This document shows, one piece after another, positions 52,349 through 62,701 of a DNA stretch of 64,000 nt. The stretch covers positions 248,001-312,000 of the forward strand of contig NZ_JAKJXE010000008.1 of the NCBI RefSeq assembly GCF_021728295.1, in the 5' to 3' direction. The DNA comes from Pseudomonas petrae. Its GTDB lineage: Bacteria > Pseudomonadota > Gammaproteobacteria > Pseudomonadales > Pseudomonadaceae. Below the pieces are notes generated by a model, which was given only the letters and a program-made list of their open reading frames with translations, did not search any database and was not told where the DNA came from. The translations under genes and the position numbers were made by a program. Every line of letters begins with the position of its first letter. Position 1 is the stretch's first letter.

Positions 52349-52613
52349 AACTACCGCACGCTACCATCGCCGGTGGAGCAGGGGGAGTCCTCATTCTGAT
52401 ATCTGTCGCCTTGAAGGGTGAAAGCGGCGCAGAACCATAAATGACTCAGGCTATTGAATGGCCTGAAAAAATAGTCATGAACCCGCCTGGCTCCTACGAC
52501 ATAACCGTCTACGCTGATGGCGCAGCGCGACGGCATGGTGGTGATGTACATGGTTTTCCGTAGGCACAAACCTTTCAGGCGTATCACGCCAGGCTTTATC
52601 ACTAAGGGACTCC

Positions 52614-53642
52614 ATGAAACTGCGTCAATACGCTGACCGGGCACTGTGTGCACTGTTGGTCATGATGAGTGTGGGCTTCTGCCAGGCGGCAGAGCAGCAG
52701 CGCGTGAACATTGGCTCGTTGAACATGACCGGCGGCAAACTCACGCAATGCGCGTTGGCTTATCGCACCTACGGCACGCTGGCGGCCGATCGCAATAATG
52801 TCGTGCTGGTGCCGACCTGGCTGGCCGGACGGACGTCCGATCAGGCCGACATGATCGGCCCCGGCAAGTTGGTCGACACTGATCGTTGGTACGTCGTGGC
52901 GCTCGACGCTATCGGCAACGGCGTGTCCTGCTCGCCGTCCAACAGCCCCAGCGCGCCGCGCCTGAAATTCCCGCAGTTCGGCATTCGCGACATGGTCAAG
53001 GCGCAACATCGACTGCTCGCCATGCACCTGGGCATCGATCACGCCCACGCCATCGTCGGCATCTCCATGGGCGGTATGCAGGCCTTGCAGTGGGCGGTGA
53101 TGTACCCGGACTTCGCCAGCAAGGTGGTGACCATCGTCGCCACGCCCCACCCGACCGAACGCGACCTGCAGGCGTGGAATTCGGAACTCGCCGCCATCGA
53201 ACGCGCACCGGGCTGGAACGACGGTAACTACGCGCCGGGCACGGTGTTCAAACAGCTCACGGCGGTACACAACGGCTATTTGTGGACGCCCGAACGCAGC
53301 GCGGCGAAGACCCTGGCGAACAGGCCCGCGCCTGCCGGAAACCTGCCCGCGGCGACAGCCAGCCAGCCGTTCAGCACGGTCGACTGGTACCGGCAGTTGC
53401 AGGCGATGACGTCGTTCGACCTGCTGCGTCACGGCGACATGGCCGCGCTGGCCGGGAAAATCAAGGCGCGGTTGCTGATCATTACTTCTGAACAGGACCG
53501 CATGGTAGACCCGGCACCTTCCAGGGCGCTGGCGGCGCAGAAGGGCGCCCAGCTGCTGGTGCTGAACAACGATTGCGGGCACATGGCGCCGGCGTGTGAG
53601 GCGGACAAGGTGAATGAGGCGGTGAAGGGGTTTCTCAAGTAG
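52614..53642 (+). CDS. Exported alpha/beta hydrolase, homoserine O-acetyltransferase-like
   Basis: 342 residues. Signal peptide ending near QAA (residue 26). The MetX-type fold is clear: nucleophile elbow GISMGGMQALQWAVMYPDF (Ser), SEQDRMVDP (Asp) and NDCGHMAPA (His), with the MetX-like entry DALGNG-type segment DAIGNGVSCSPSNS. Cytoplasmic MetX makes O-acetylhomoserine, but a protein with a signal peptide is not likely to do so; a periplasmic esterase/acyltransferase is more plausible. Good CTAAGGGACTCC leader. It is divergent from the dipeptidase. Confidence 0.85.
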   Translation: MKLRQYADRALCALLVMMSVGFCQAAEQQRVNIGSLNMTGGKLTQCALAYRTYGTLAADRNNVVLVPTWLAGRTSDQADMIGPGKLVDTDRWYVVALDAIGNGVSCSPSNSPSAPRLKFPQFGIRDMVKAQHRLLAMHLGIDHAHAIVGISMGGMQALQWAVMYPDFASKVVTIVATPHPTERDLQAWNSELAAIERAPGWNDGNYAPGTVFKQLTAVHNGYLWTPERSAAKTLANRPAPAGNLPAATASQPFSTVDWYRQLQAMTSFDLLRHGDMAALAGKIKARLLIITSEQDRMVDPAPSRALAAQKGAQLLVLNNDCGHMAPACEADKVNEAVKGFLK

Positions 53643-53883
53643 CGCTGGTGACTGGTGGGTAGGTGGCAGATTGCTGTGGGTCATGCACTGCTGTGGCCAC
53701 TGCGGCAACGCGGCGGCGAGAATCTGCCGCAGATGGCAAGCATTGTTTGATTACGCGGCCAGTCGTGGCTTGGCACGTGCTCTGCAGGCCAGTGCTGGCG
53801 GGCCTTTCAGGACACCTCACGCGGTATGGCATCGGTTTTGCTGCTGTCGGGCTACATCGGACAACCTGAACAGGAGGTGAAAG

Positions 53884-54498
53884 ATGTTAATCGGCAACAG
53901 TGCCATCCAGCAGTTCGTGTCGAAGGCCGTAAGCCACACGCATTACGCCACGGCGGACACGGATGCCTACACCAGCGCCATGGCCGGCGCTGCCACACCC
54001 GTGGCGGCGATTGCGAGCAATGGCGAAGGCGCGGCGCAAAGCAGTAATGACGGCAAGCAGGGCTACGACGAGTCGTTTGCCAAAATGATGGTGAACCTCA
54101 AGGCAGGGGCGGCCAACACGGCGTCGTCGGTGACGGATGATGACAAGGCGGCAGCGGCTGCGGCGTTTGTGTCCAGCGCTGACAAGCAGGTCGCGTCGTC
54201 TGACACCGTCAGCAAGACCGTCTCCGATGAACTGGCGGCCAGTGATGGCGCGGCGGGTTCTGACGGCGTGGGTTCGGTGAAGGATCAGTTTCTGTCCTAC
54301 ATGAACCAGACGGATGCGGAGAAGGTGCGGCAGCGATTGACGGGCGTCAGCAAGGCGGAATATGACGCCATGACCCCGCAGGAGCAGGCAGCGGTGGACA
54401 AGCAGGTGACCGAGCTGCAGAAGCAGAAGACGGATCAGCAGGTCGCTGAGCAGGAGGTGAAGACCAGGATCGCCATGGCGAAGGCTGAGATGGCCTGA
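53884..54498 (+). CDS. Ala/Ser-rich protein of unknown function
   Basis: 204 residues, no signal peptide. A very strong ribosome site (AGGAGGTGAAAG). The middle (about 50-125) is of low complexity (Ala, Ser, Asp, Lys), and the end (about 145-204) is a long charged helix with DKQVTELQKQKTDQQVAEQE, predicted coiled coil. Segments MTPQEQAAVDKQ and QFLSYMNQTDAEKVR look like conserved blocks. The lack of cysteine and the low-complexity core recall secreted or structural proteins; I recognise no family. It is flanked downstream by a repeat island. Confidence 0.65.
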   Translation: MLIGNSAIQQFVSKAVSHTHYATADTDAYTSAMAGAATPVAAIASNGEGAAQSSNDGKQGYDESFAKMMVNLKAGAANTASSVTDDDKAAAAAAFVSSADKQVASSDTVSKTVSDELAASDGAAGSDGVGSVKDQFLSYMNQTDAEKVRQRLTGVSKAEYDAMTPQEQAAVDKQVTELQKQKTDQQVAEQEVKTRIAMAKAEMA

Positions 54499-54600
54499 TC
54501 GGTTGACACTTCGGGGGCTCTGCCTAACGGCAGAGCGTTTCGTTTAGGTCAAGGGCGTCTGCCTAACGGCAGACATTTCGCCTTCGGCGAGTTACTTGAT

Positions 54601-54783
54601 AAAGCCCCAAGTAACCAAGGGCTTATGCTCTCGGTTGGGCCCGACTTCGTCGGGTTCCTTCACTCCGGTCCCGCTCCGTGGGCCCGCGCCGAACGGACAT
54701 CCATGTCCTGACGGCGCTCTCGCCGCATCCATGCGGCTCGACCCACTGCGCGAAACCTCCGTTCAGCCTGCACCCAAGTCGCG
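54601..54783 (-). ncRNA. Candidate structured RNA repeat with RsmA/CsrA-type loops, copy 2
   Basis: Read on the minus strand: stem GGTTTCGC/GCGGGACC (outer; positions 54750-54757 and 54667-54674) with two G-U pairs, GTGGG/CCCAC, hairpin 2 (GCCGC-ATGGAT-GCGGC) and hairpin 3 (GGAC-ATGGAT-GTCC within GCGCCG/CGGCGC). The final hairpin AAGCCC/GGGCTT with Ts (54601-54624) keeps the same loop as copy 1, while its stem differs. Upstream lie GATC-rich short repeats and a REP. Confidence 0.45.
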
Positions 54784-54835
54784 TTTTGTGGTGTCTGGGC
54801 TTTTTGCGTATGAAGATCAAGAGCAGATCAAGAGC

Positions 54836-55205
54836 TTCCCGGCTGAAGCCGGTCCCACTGACTGCATGCACATTCATTGTAGGAGCGCGCTTGCCCGCGA
54901 TGGCGTCCTGTCAGCCACACAGATGCCACTGACCCACCGCAATTCGCGGGCAAGCGCGCTCCTACAGGGGATCTTCATCACGCCGAAGGACGTTCTCGAC
55001 ACGCAGGCCGCAGATGCTGCTGGCGTTCTGATCGTTCCCACGCTCCGCGTGGTAACGCCGCCCCCGACGCTCCGCGTCCCGCAGACGACGCGCATTCAGG
55101 CCTGGGGAAGTGACGCGGAGCGTCACAGGACGCATTCCCACGCGGAGCGTGGGAACGATCACAGTGTGTACGCGGTGCTTTAGTGGGACCGGCTTTAGCC
55201 GGGAA
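54836..55205. repeat. Repeat island: two REP families and a GCGGAGCG inverted pair
   Basis: CCGGCTTTAGCCGG-type REPs at 54836-54858 and 55182-55205; GCGCGCTTGCCCGCGA-type inverted pair at 54878-54900 and 54943-54966; a third family as an inverted pair with arms ATCGTTCCCACGCTCCGCG (55031) and CGCGGAGCGTGGGAACGAT (to 55159) and an inner GACGCTCCGCGTC/GACGCGGAGCGTC. Open frames across it are repeat translations (IVPTLRV-type), not proteins. Confidence 0.8.
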
Positions 55206-55238
55206 GCTCTTGATCTGCTCTTGATCTGCTCTTGATCT
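55206..55238 (+). repeat. Short tandem repeat, 11 bp, next to RNA-element copy 3
   Basis: CTCTTGATCTG is repeated about three times. A related GATC-rich tract precedes copies 1 (39829-39860) and 2 (54815-54838), in each case between a REP and the element, so it seems to belong to the module. Confidence 0.7.
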
Positions 55239-55268
55239 TCATACGCAGAAAGCTCAAACACCACAAAA

Positions 55269-55470
55269 CGCGACTTGGGTGCAGGCTGAACGCAGACGAC
55301 GCGGAGTGGGCCGAGCGGCATGGATGCCGCGAGAGCGCCGTCAGGACATGGATGTCCGTTCGGCGCGGGCCCACGGAGCGTCGTCGGAGAGAGGGAATCC
55401 CGACGGAGGAGGGACCTAGCCAGGAGCAGGGCCTTTTTGGTTACTTTTTCGGCTCTTGGAAAAAGTGACC
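55269..55470 (+). ncRNA. Candidate structured RNA repeat with RsmA/CsrA-type loops, copy 3
   Basis: Outer stem GACGACGC (55295-55302)/GCGTCGTC (55378-55385): all five base pairs at its far end differ from copy 1 as matched pairs. Hairpin 2 is GCGGC-ATGGAT-GCCGC (55315-55330), again with a pair swapped relative to copy 1. Hairpin 3 is unchanged (GGAC-ATGGAT-GTCC, 55344-55357). It ends with a longer hairpin, GGTTACTTTTTC/GAAAAAGTGACC (55439-55470). The region after the closing stem has many GGA triplets (GGAGAGAGGGA, CGGAGGAGGGA). Confidence 0.45.
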
Positions 55471-55556
55471 CGCCGTAAGGGCGGAACCATAATCCCAGCG
55501 CTCCTAAACAATGGATATGACTCAATATCCGGTGCACCGCTTTTAGAAGCAGAAAC

Positions 55557-56492
55557 CTAGACGACTTCCGCCCGGTACGGCAAATCAGGCCCCTCACGGG
55601 TACAGGTCACCGCCGCCGCCGCCACCGCAAACTCCAGCATCTTCGTCAGCGTCGCCTTATCCACCCCTGCCAGACTGCCCGGCGCATCCAGACCCCGCTC
55701 CGTCAGAAACGCAATCAACGCCGCCTGAAACGTATCCCCGGCACCCACCGTATCCACTGTGTCCACCTTGCGCGCCGCCACCGACCACGTGCCCAGCGCC
55801 CGCGTAAACACCGTCGCGCCCTGACGACCGCGGGTCATGACCACCCACTGGCAATTGTCCTTCAGCCAGCCCTCGGCCACCGCTGCCGCGTCCTTCTCCG
55901 GATACAACAGCTCCAGATCCTCATCACTGACTTTGATGATGTGCGCGTGCTCGGCAAACTTCGCCACCTGACTGCGCCACAACTCAATGCTCGGCGCCGG
56001 GTTCAAACGCACGTTGGGGTCGAACGTGATCAACCGCTTCGCGCTTTCCCGTCGCACCAGCGTCAGCAGCGTATCGGCGACCGGCTGCACCACCAGCGAG
56101 AACGAACCCACATGCAGTCCACGCACGCTGTCGTCCAGCGTCGGCAGATGCTCGACGCTCAACATCCGGTCCGCGCAGCCTTCACCGCGAAAGCTGTAAT
56201 GCGGCGAGCCGTCGGCGCCCACGGCGACCATCGACAGGGTGGTTGGCGCGTCGACGTGCACGAGAAAGTCATCGCGCACGCCTTCTTCCGCGAGCACGGT
56301 CGCCAGGCGCTTGCCCAGGTAATCGCTGGAAATCCCGGCAAAAAACCCGGCATCGATGCCCAGCCTGCGCAGCCCGACGGCGACGTTGAACGGCGAACCG
56401 CCGGCAATGGCCTGAAACCCTACTTTGTTGCTTTGTCCGCTGTCCGGCTGACAGAAAAAGTCGAACAGTGCTTCGCCACAGACCAGATACAT
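55557..56492 (-). CDS. mtlZ: Fructokinase (PfkB family)
   Basis: Phosphorylates the fructose formed by mannitol dehydrogenase. 311 residues. The PfkB motifs GGSPFNVAVGLRRLG (near residue 32) and DTVGAGDTFQAAL (C-terminal, catalytic Asp) are present. The ATG after GGAGCAACT is chosen; a long upstream frame overlaps mtlY and is not used. It is the last gene of the mtl operon, 32 bp after mtlY. Order and identity match the mtlEFGKDYZ operon described in P. fluorescens. Confidence 0.93.
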   Translation of the reverse strand: MYLVCGEALFDFFCQPDSGQSNKVGFQAIAGGSPFNVAVGLRRLGIDAGFFAGISSDYLGKRLATVLAEEGVRDDFLVHVDAPTTLSMVAVGADGSPHYSFRGEGCADRMLSVEHLPTLDDSVRGLHVGSFSLVVQPVADTLLTLVRRESAKRLITFDPNVRLNPAPSIELWRSQVAKFAEHAHIIKVSDEDLELLYPEKDAAAVAEGWLKDNCQWVVMTRGRQGATVFTRALGTWSVAARKVDTVDTVGAGDTFQAALIAFLTERGLDAPGSLAGVDKATLTKMLEFAVAAAAVTCTREGPDLPYRAEVV

Positions 56493-56524
56493 AGTTGCTC
56501 CATTAAGGCCGACGGGGCTGTCCG

Positions 56525-58006
<1,482 letters not shown>

Positions 58007-58029
58007 GTTCACCTCTTTACCTCTGAAGC

Positions 58030-59547
58030 TCAGACGGTTTTCGCTAACAGGTTTTCCAGGGTTTTGCTGACGCCCAATTGCTTCAGGCTGTTCAGGTTGT
58101 GCTCGAACGATGCCACGAACTCGGCCGACCGGGGAATCGCCGCGCCAAAGATTTCTTCCACGTCCAGCAGGCGCTGGGTGACCAACACGTCATCGGCCAC
58201 CAGCGCCTTGCAGAAGTCGGCGCGCGGGTCGACCACGGTGTACGGCACGCCGTTTTCCCCGGTGAAGTCGCGGGTCCCGTTGCCCTGCAGGTACAGCGCC
58301 CAGGCTGCGACCACCAGCGAGGCGCGGTCCAGGTTGCCGCTGTCGAGGATCAGACGGTTAATCGTCGGCACGGTGAATTTCGGAAATTTCGACGAGCCGT
58401 CGGAGCACACGCGCTCCAGCTGATCGGCAATTGCCTGATTGGAGAACCGATCAATCAGGGTCTGTTTGTATTCGGTCAGGTCGATGCCCGGCACCGGCGC
58501 CAGTTGCGGGGTGACGTCCAGGTCCATGTAGGTGCGGATGTAATCGACGAACAGCGGGTCGTTCATGGTTTCGTGGACGAACCGATAACCCTTCAGCGCG
58601 CCGAGATAGGTCAGCGCCAGGTGGCTGCCGTTGAGCAGCTTGATCTTCATTTCTTCGTACGGAGTCACGTCGTCGGTGAACTGCACGCCGACCTTTTCCC
58701 AGGCCGGACGGCCGTTGACGAACTTGTCTTCCAGCACCCACTGCACGAACGGTTCGCAGACCACCGGCCAGGCGTCGTCGATGCCTTTCTGGTCGTGCAG
58801 TTGCAGGCGGTGGGCGGTGCTGGTCATTGGCGTGATGCGATCGACCATGGCGTTGGGGAAGCTGACGTTTTCAGCGATCCAGTCGTGCAGCTCCGGGTCG
58901 CGCAGTTGGGCGAACGCCAGCAGGGCCTTGCGTGTCACGGCGCCGTTGTGCGGCAGGTTATCGCAGGACATCAGGGTGAACGCCGGTGTGCCTTCCGCGC
59001 GGCGTCGTGTCAGGGCGGCGCACAGATAACCGAACACGGTCTTCGGTGTCGCGGGGTGTTCGAGGTCGTACTGGATCTGCGGCAGGTGGCTCATGAATTC
59101 GCCGGTGCTGTCGTCGATGCAGTAGCCGCCTTCGGTGATGGTCAGCGAGACGATGCGGATGTCTGCGCTGGCGAGTTTGTCGATCAGCGCCAGGTCACTG
59201 TCGGTGGACATGAGCATCTGGCTCATGGCGCCGATCACGCGGGTTTCGGTGTCCGGGGTGTCACCCAGTTCGAACAGCGTGTAGAGGAAATCCTGGCCCT
59301 TCAGCGCTTCGAAGTTGCCGCGGTCTTCTTCGCGCAGGCTGACCCCGCAGATGGCCCAGTCCAGGCCTTCGCCGCTGTGTTCATTTGCCCCGAGAGACAT
59401 CAGCGCATCGGTGTAAAACGCCTGGTGGGCGCGGTGGAAACCGCCGACGCCGATGTGCGCGATGCCATGGCGACGCTCATCGAGGGAGTAGGCGGGGATG
59501 GCGATGCCGGCGCCCAGATTGGAGAGGTTCTGCTTGTTCAGTTTCAT
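58030..59547 (-). CDS. mtlD: Mannitol/polyol 2-dehydrogenase
   Basis: NAD-dependent oxidation of mannitol (and arabitol, sorbitol) to the ketose; long-chain polyol dehydrogenase family. 505 residues. Nucleotide-binding IAHIGVGGFHRAHQA (29-43) and the active-site KIKLLNGSH with Lys303, Asn306 and His309. By spacing, Lys301 corresponds to Lys295 of the P. fluorescens enzyme, with Asn306 and His309 matching its Asn300 and His303. It follows mtlK by 34 bp. Confidence 0.95.
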   Translation of the reverse strand: MKLNKQNLSNLGAGIAIPAYSLDERRHGIAHIGVGGFHRAHQAFYTDALMSLGANEHSGEGLDWAICGVSLREEDRGNFEALKGQDFLYTLFELGDTPDTETRVIGAMSQMLMSTDSDLALIDKLASADIRIVSLTITEGGYCIDDSTGEFMSHLPQIQYDLEHPATPKTVFGYLCAALTRRRAEGTPAFTLMSCDNLPHNGAVTRKALLAFAQLRDPELHDWIAENVSFPNAMVDRITPMTSTAHRLQLHDQKGIDDAWPVVCEPFVQWVLEDKFVNGRPAWEKVGVQFTDDVTPYEEMKIKLLNGSHLALTYLGALKGYRFVHETMNDPLFVDYIRTYMDLDVTPQLAPVPGIDLTEYKQTLIDRFSNQAIADQLERVCSDGSSKFPKFTVPTINRLILDSGNLDRASLVVAAWALYLQGNGTRDFTGENGVPYTVVDPRADFCKALVADDVLVTQRLLDVEEIFGAAIPRSAEFVASFEHNLNSLKQLGVSKTLENLLAKTV

Positions 59548-59581
59548 GACGGTGTTCCCGAATTCTGTGGAGTGCGATGAA

Positions 59582-60685
<1,104 letters not shown>

Positions 60686-60747
60686 GATGGGCTCCAGTTT
60701 TATTCTTCAAGAAGGGCCATGTGTTCGCGTGGCCTCAACACCGACCT

Positions 60748-60835
60748 GTAGGAGCGCGCTTGCCCGCGATCGCGGTACATCAAGCGATAAATTCACCGCT
60801 GACCCACCGCAATCGCGGGCAAGCGCGCTCCTACA
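60748..60835. repeat. BIME inside the mtl operon, between mtlG and mtlK
   Basis: TAGGAGCGCGCTTGCCCGCGA forward at 60748-60769 and inverted at 60813-60835. It can form a long hairpin in the mtl mRNA. In other operons such elements protect the upstream message and lower downstream yield; that effect is inferred here. Confidence 0.85.
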
Positions 60836-60849
60836 CAGGGCTGCGTTAG

Positions 60850-61683
60850 TTATTTCACGGCACCAAACGACAGGCCGCGGACCAGTTGTTTCTGGCTGAT
60901 CCAGCCGAAAATCAGGATCGGTGCGCAGGCCAGGGTCGACACTGCCGACAATTTGGCCCAGAACAACCCTTCAGGGCTGGAATAGGAAGCGATCAGCGCA
61001 GTCAGCGGTGCGGCATTCGAGGAGGTCAGGTTCAGCGACCAGAACGCTTCGTTCCAGCACAGGATCAGCGACAGCAGCGCCGTGGATGCCAGCCCGCCCT
61101 TGCAGATCGGAATAAGCACCCGAAAGATTTCCTGCCGTGTCGTCGCACCGTCCAGCCGCGACGCTTCGAGAATCTCCCCGGGGATGTCCTTGAAGTAGGT
61201 GTAAATCATCCACACCACGATCGGCAGGTTGATCAGCGTGTAGATCACGATCAGCGCGATGCGCGAATCCAGCAGGCCGAAGGTCTTGGCCAGCAGGTAG
61301 ATCGGCATCAGCACGCCCACCGGCGGCAGCATCTTGGTCGAGAGCATCCACAACAGCGTGCCCCTGGTGCGTTTGGTTTCGAAAAACGCCATGGAGTAGG
61401 CCGCCGGCACCGCGATCAGCAGGCACAGGATCGTCGCGCTGAAGGAGATCAGGATCGAGTTCCAGGCGAAGTGGAAGTAGTCACTGCGCTCCTGGATGTG
61501 CAGGTAGTTTTCCAGGGTCGGCGTGAAAATGAACTGCGGCGGCGTGGCGAACGCGTCGATCTCGGTCTTGAAGCTGGTCAGGACCATCCAGAAGATCGGG
61601 AAGAAAATCAGCGCCGCGATCAGCCACGACAAGGTGCCGAGCAGGGCACTTTGCAGGCGACGGGATTGTTTGAGCGTCATCAT
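60850..61683 (-). CDS. mtlG: Polyol ABC transporter permease, MalG type
   Basis: 277 residues, six membrane segments. The EAA loop EASRLDGATTRQEIFRVLIP contacts the ATPase MtlK. Two adjacent ATG codons stand at the start, so either may be used; a GAGG site lies upstream. It forms the membrane channel together with MtlF, whose gene ends 10 bp before. Confidence 0.93.
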   Translation of the reverse strand: MMTLKQSRRLQSALLGTLSWLIAALIFFPIFWMVLTSFKTEIDAFATPPQFIFTPTLENYLHIQERSDYFHFAWNSILISFSATILCLLIAVPAAYSMAFFETKRTRGTLLWMLSTKMLPPVGVLMPIYLLAKTFGLLDSRIALIVIYTLINLPIVVWMIYTYFKDIPGEILEASRLDGATTRQEIFRVLIPICKGGLASTALLSLILCWNEAFWSLNLTSSNAAPLTALIASYSSPEGLFWAKLSAVSTLACAPILIFGWISQKQLVRGLSFGAVK

Positions 61684-61693
61684 GGCCTTGCCC

Positions 61694-62626
61694 TCAAGAC
61701 TTGTCGGTGAGGTTTTTGCCGATCATCCGTACCAGGATGATCGCGGCAATATTGGCGATCACGACGGCAATCAAACCGCCTGCCGATGCCATGCCCACGT
61801 CGAATTGCAGCAGTGCCTGGTTGTAGATCAGGTACGCCAGGTTGGTGGAAGCGAAGCCCGGGCCGCCGTTGGTGGTGGTGAAGATTTCGGCGAACACCGA
61901 GAGCAGGAAGATCGTTTCGATCATTACCACCACGGCGATCGGGCGCGCCAGGTGCGGCAGGGTCAGGTGCCAGAAGATCGCGATCGGGCCAGCACCATCC
62001 AGCCGCGCCGCTTCTTTCTGTTCCTGATCCAGGGACTGCATGGCGGTCATCAGAATCAGGATCGCGAAGGGCAGCCACTGCCACGACACGATGATGATGA
62101 TCGACAGCATCGGGTAATTCGCCAGCCAGTCCACCGGCTGAGCGCCGAACAGCTTCCAGACCCAGGCGAGGATGCCGGACACCGGGTGGAAAATCAGGTT
62201 CTTCCAGATCAGCGCGCTGACCGTCGGCATGATGAAAAACGGCGAAATCAGCAGCACGCGCACGATGCCACGACCGAAGAACTCACTGGCTTCCAGCAGC
62301 GCCGAAATCAACACACCAAGGATCACGCTGATGGCCAGCACGCTGCCGACCAGCAACAGCGTGTTCATGGCGCCGGGCAGAAAACCTGCGTCGGTGACGA
62401 AGAATTCGAAGTTCTCAAGCCCGACGAATTCGTTTTCGCCGGGGTTGAGCAGGTTGTAGCGGATCAGCGAAAAGTAGATGGTCATGCCCAGTGGCACGAT
62501 CATCCAGACCAGCAGCAACAGCACCGACGGGCTGACCAGAAACCAGCCGGGCTTGGTGACACTGCCTTTGGCGGACGACTTATCGTCAGCTGCGGCGGTG
62601 CGTGGGGTGAGGGTTGAGGTGTTCAT
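61694..62626 (-). CDS. mtlF: Polyol ABC transporter permease, MalF type
   Basis: 310 residues, six membrane segments after a hydrophilic N-terminal tail of about 30 residues. The EAA loop is KEAARLDGAGPIAIFWHLTLP. GGAG precedes the chosen ATG; an in-frame ATG 15 codons earlier lies too close to mtlE. It is downstream of mtlE by 75 bp. Confidence 0.93.
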   Translation of the reverse strand: MNTSTLTPRTAAADDKSSAKGSVTKPGWFLVSPSVLLLLVWMIVPLGMTIYFSLIRYNLLNPGENEFVGLENFEFFVTDAGFLPGAMNTLLLVGSVLAISVILGVLISALLEASEFFGRGIVRVLLISPFFIMPTVSALIWKNLIFHPVSGILAWVWKLFGAQPVDWLANYPMLSIIIIVSWQWLPFAILILMTAMQSLDQEQKEAARLDGAGPIAIFWHLTLPHLARPIAVVVMIETIFLLSVFAEIFTTTNGGPGFASTNLAYLIYNQALLQFDVGMASAGGLIAVVIANIAAIILVRMIGKNLTDKS

Positions 62627-62701
62627 GTTGACTCCGAACCGGGCAAAAGCGTGAACGTGGGCGGCAGGCAATTGGCGCCTGCCGCCTTCAAGCAGCGGGT
62701 G

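Noticed and set aside
54596..55597. Two open frames of about 200 codons in the repeat island
   Set aside because: They run across REPs, the GCGGAGCG repeat and the RNA-like element; the same peptides appear wherever those repeats occur.
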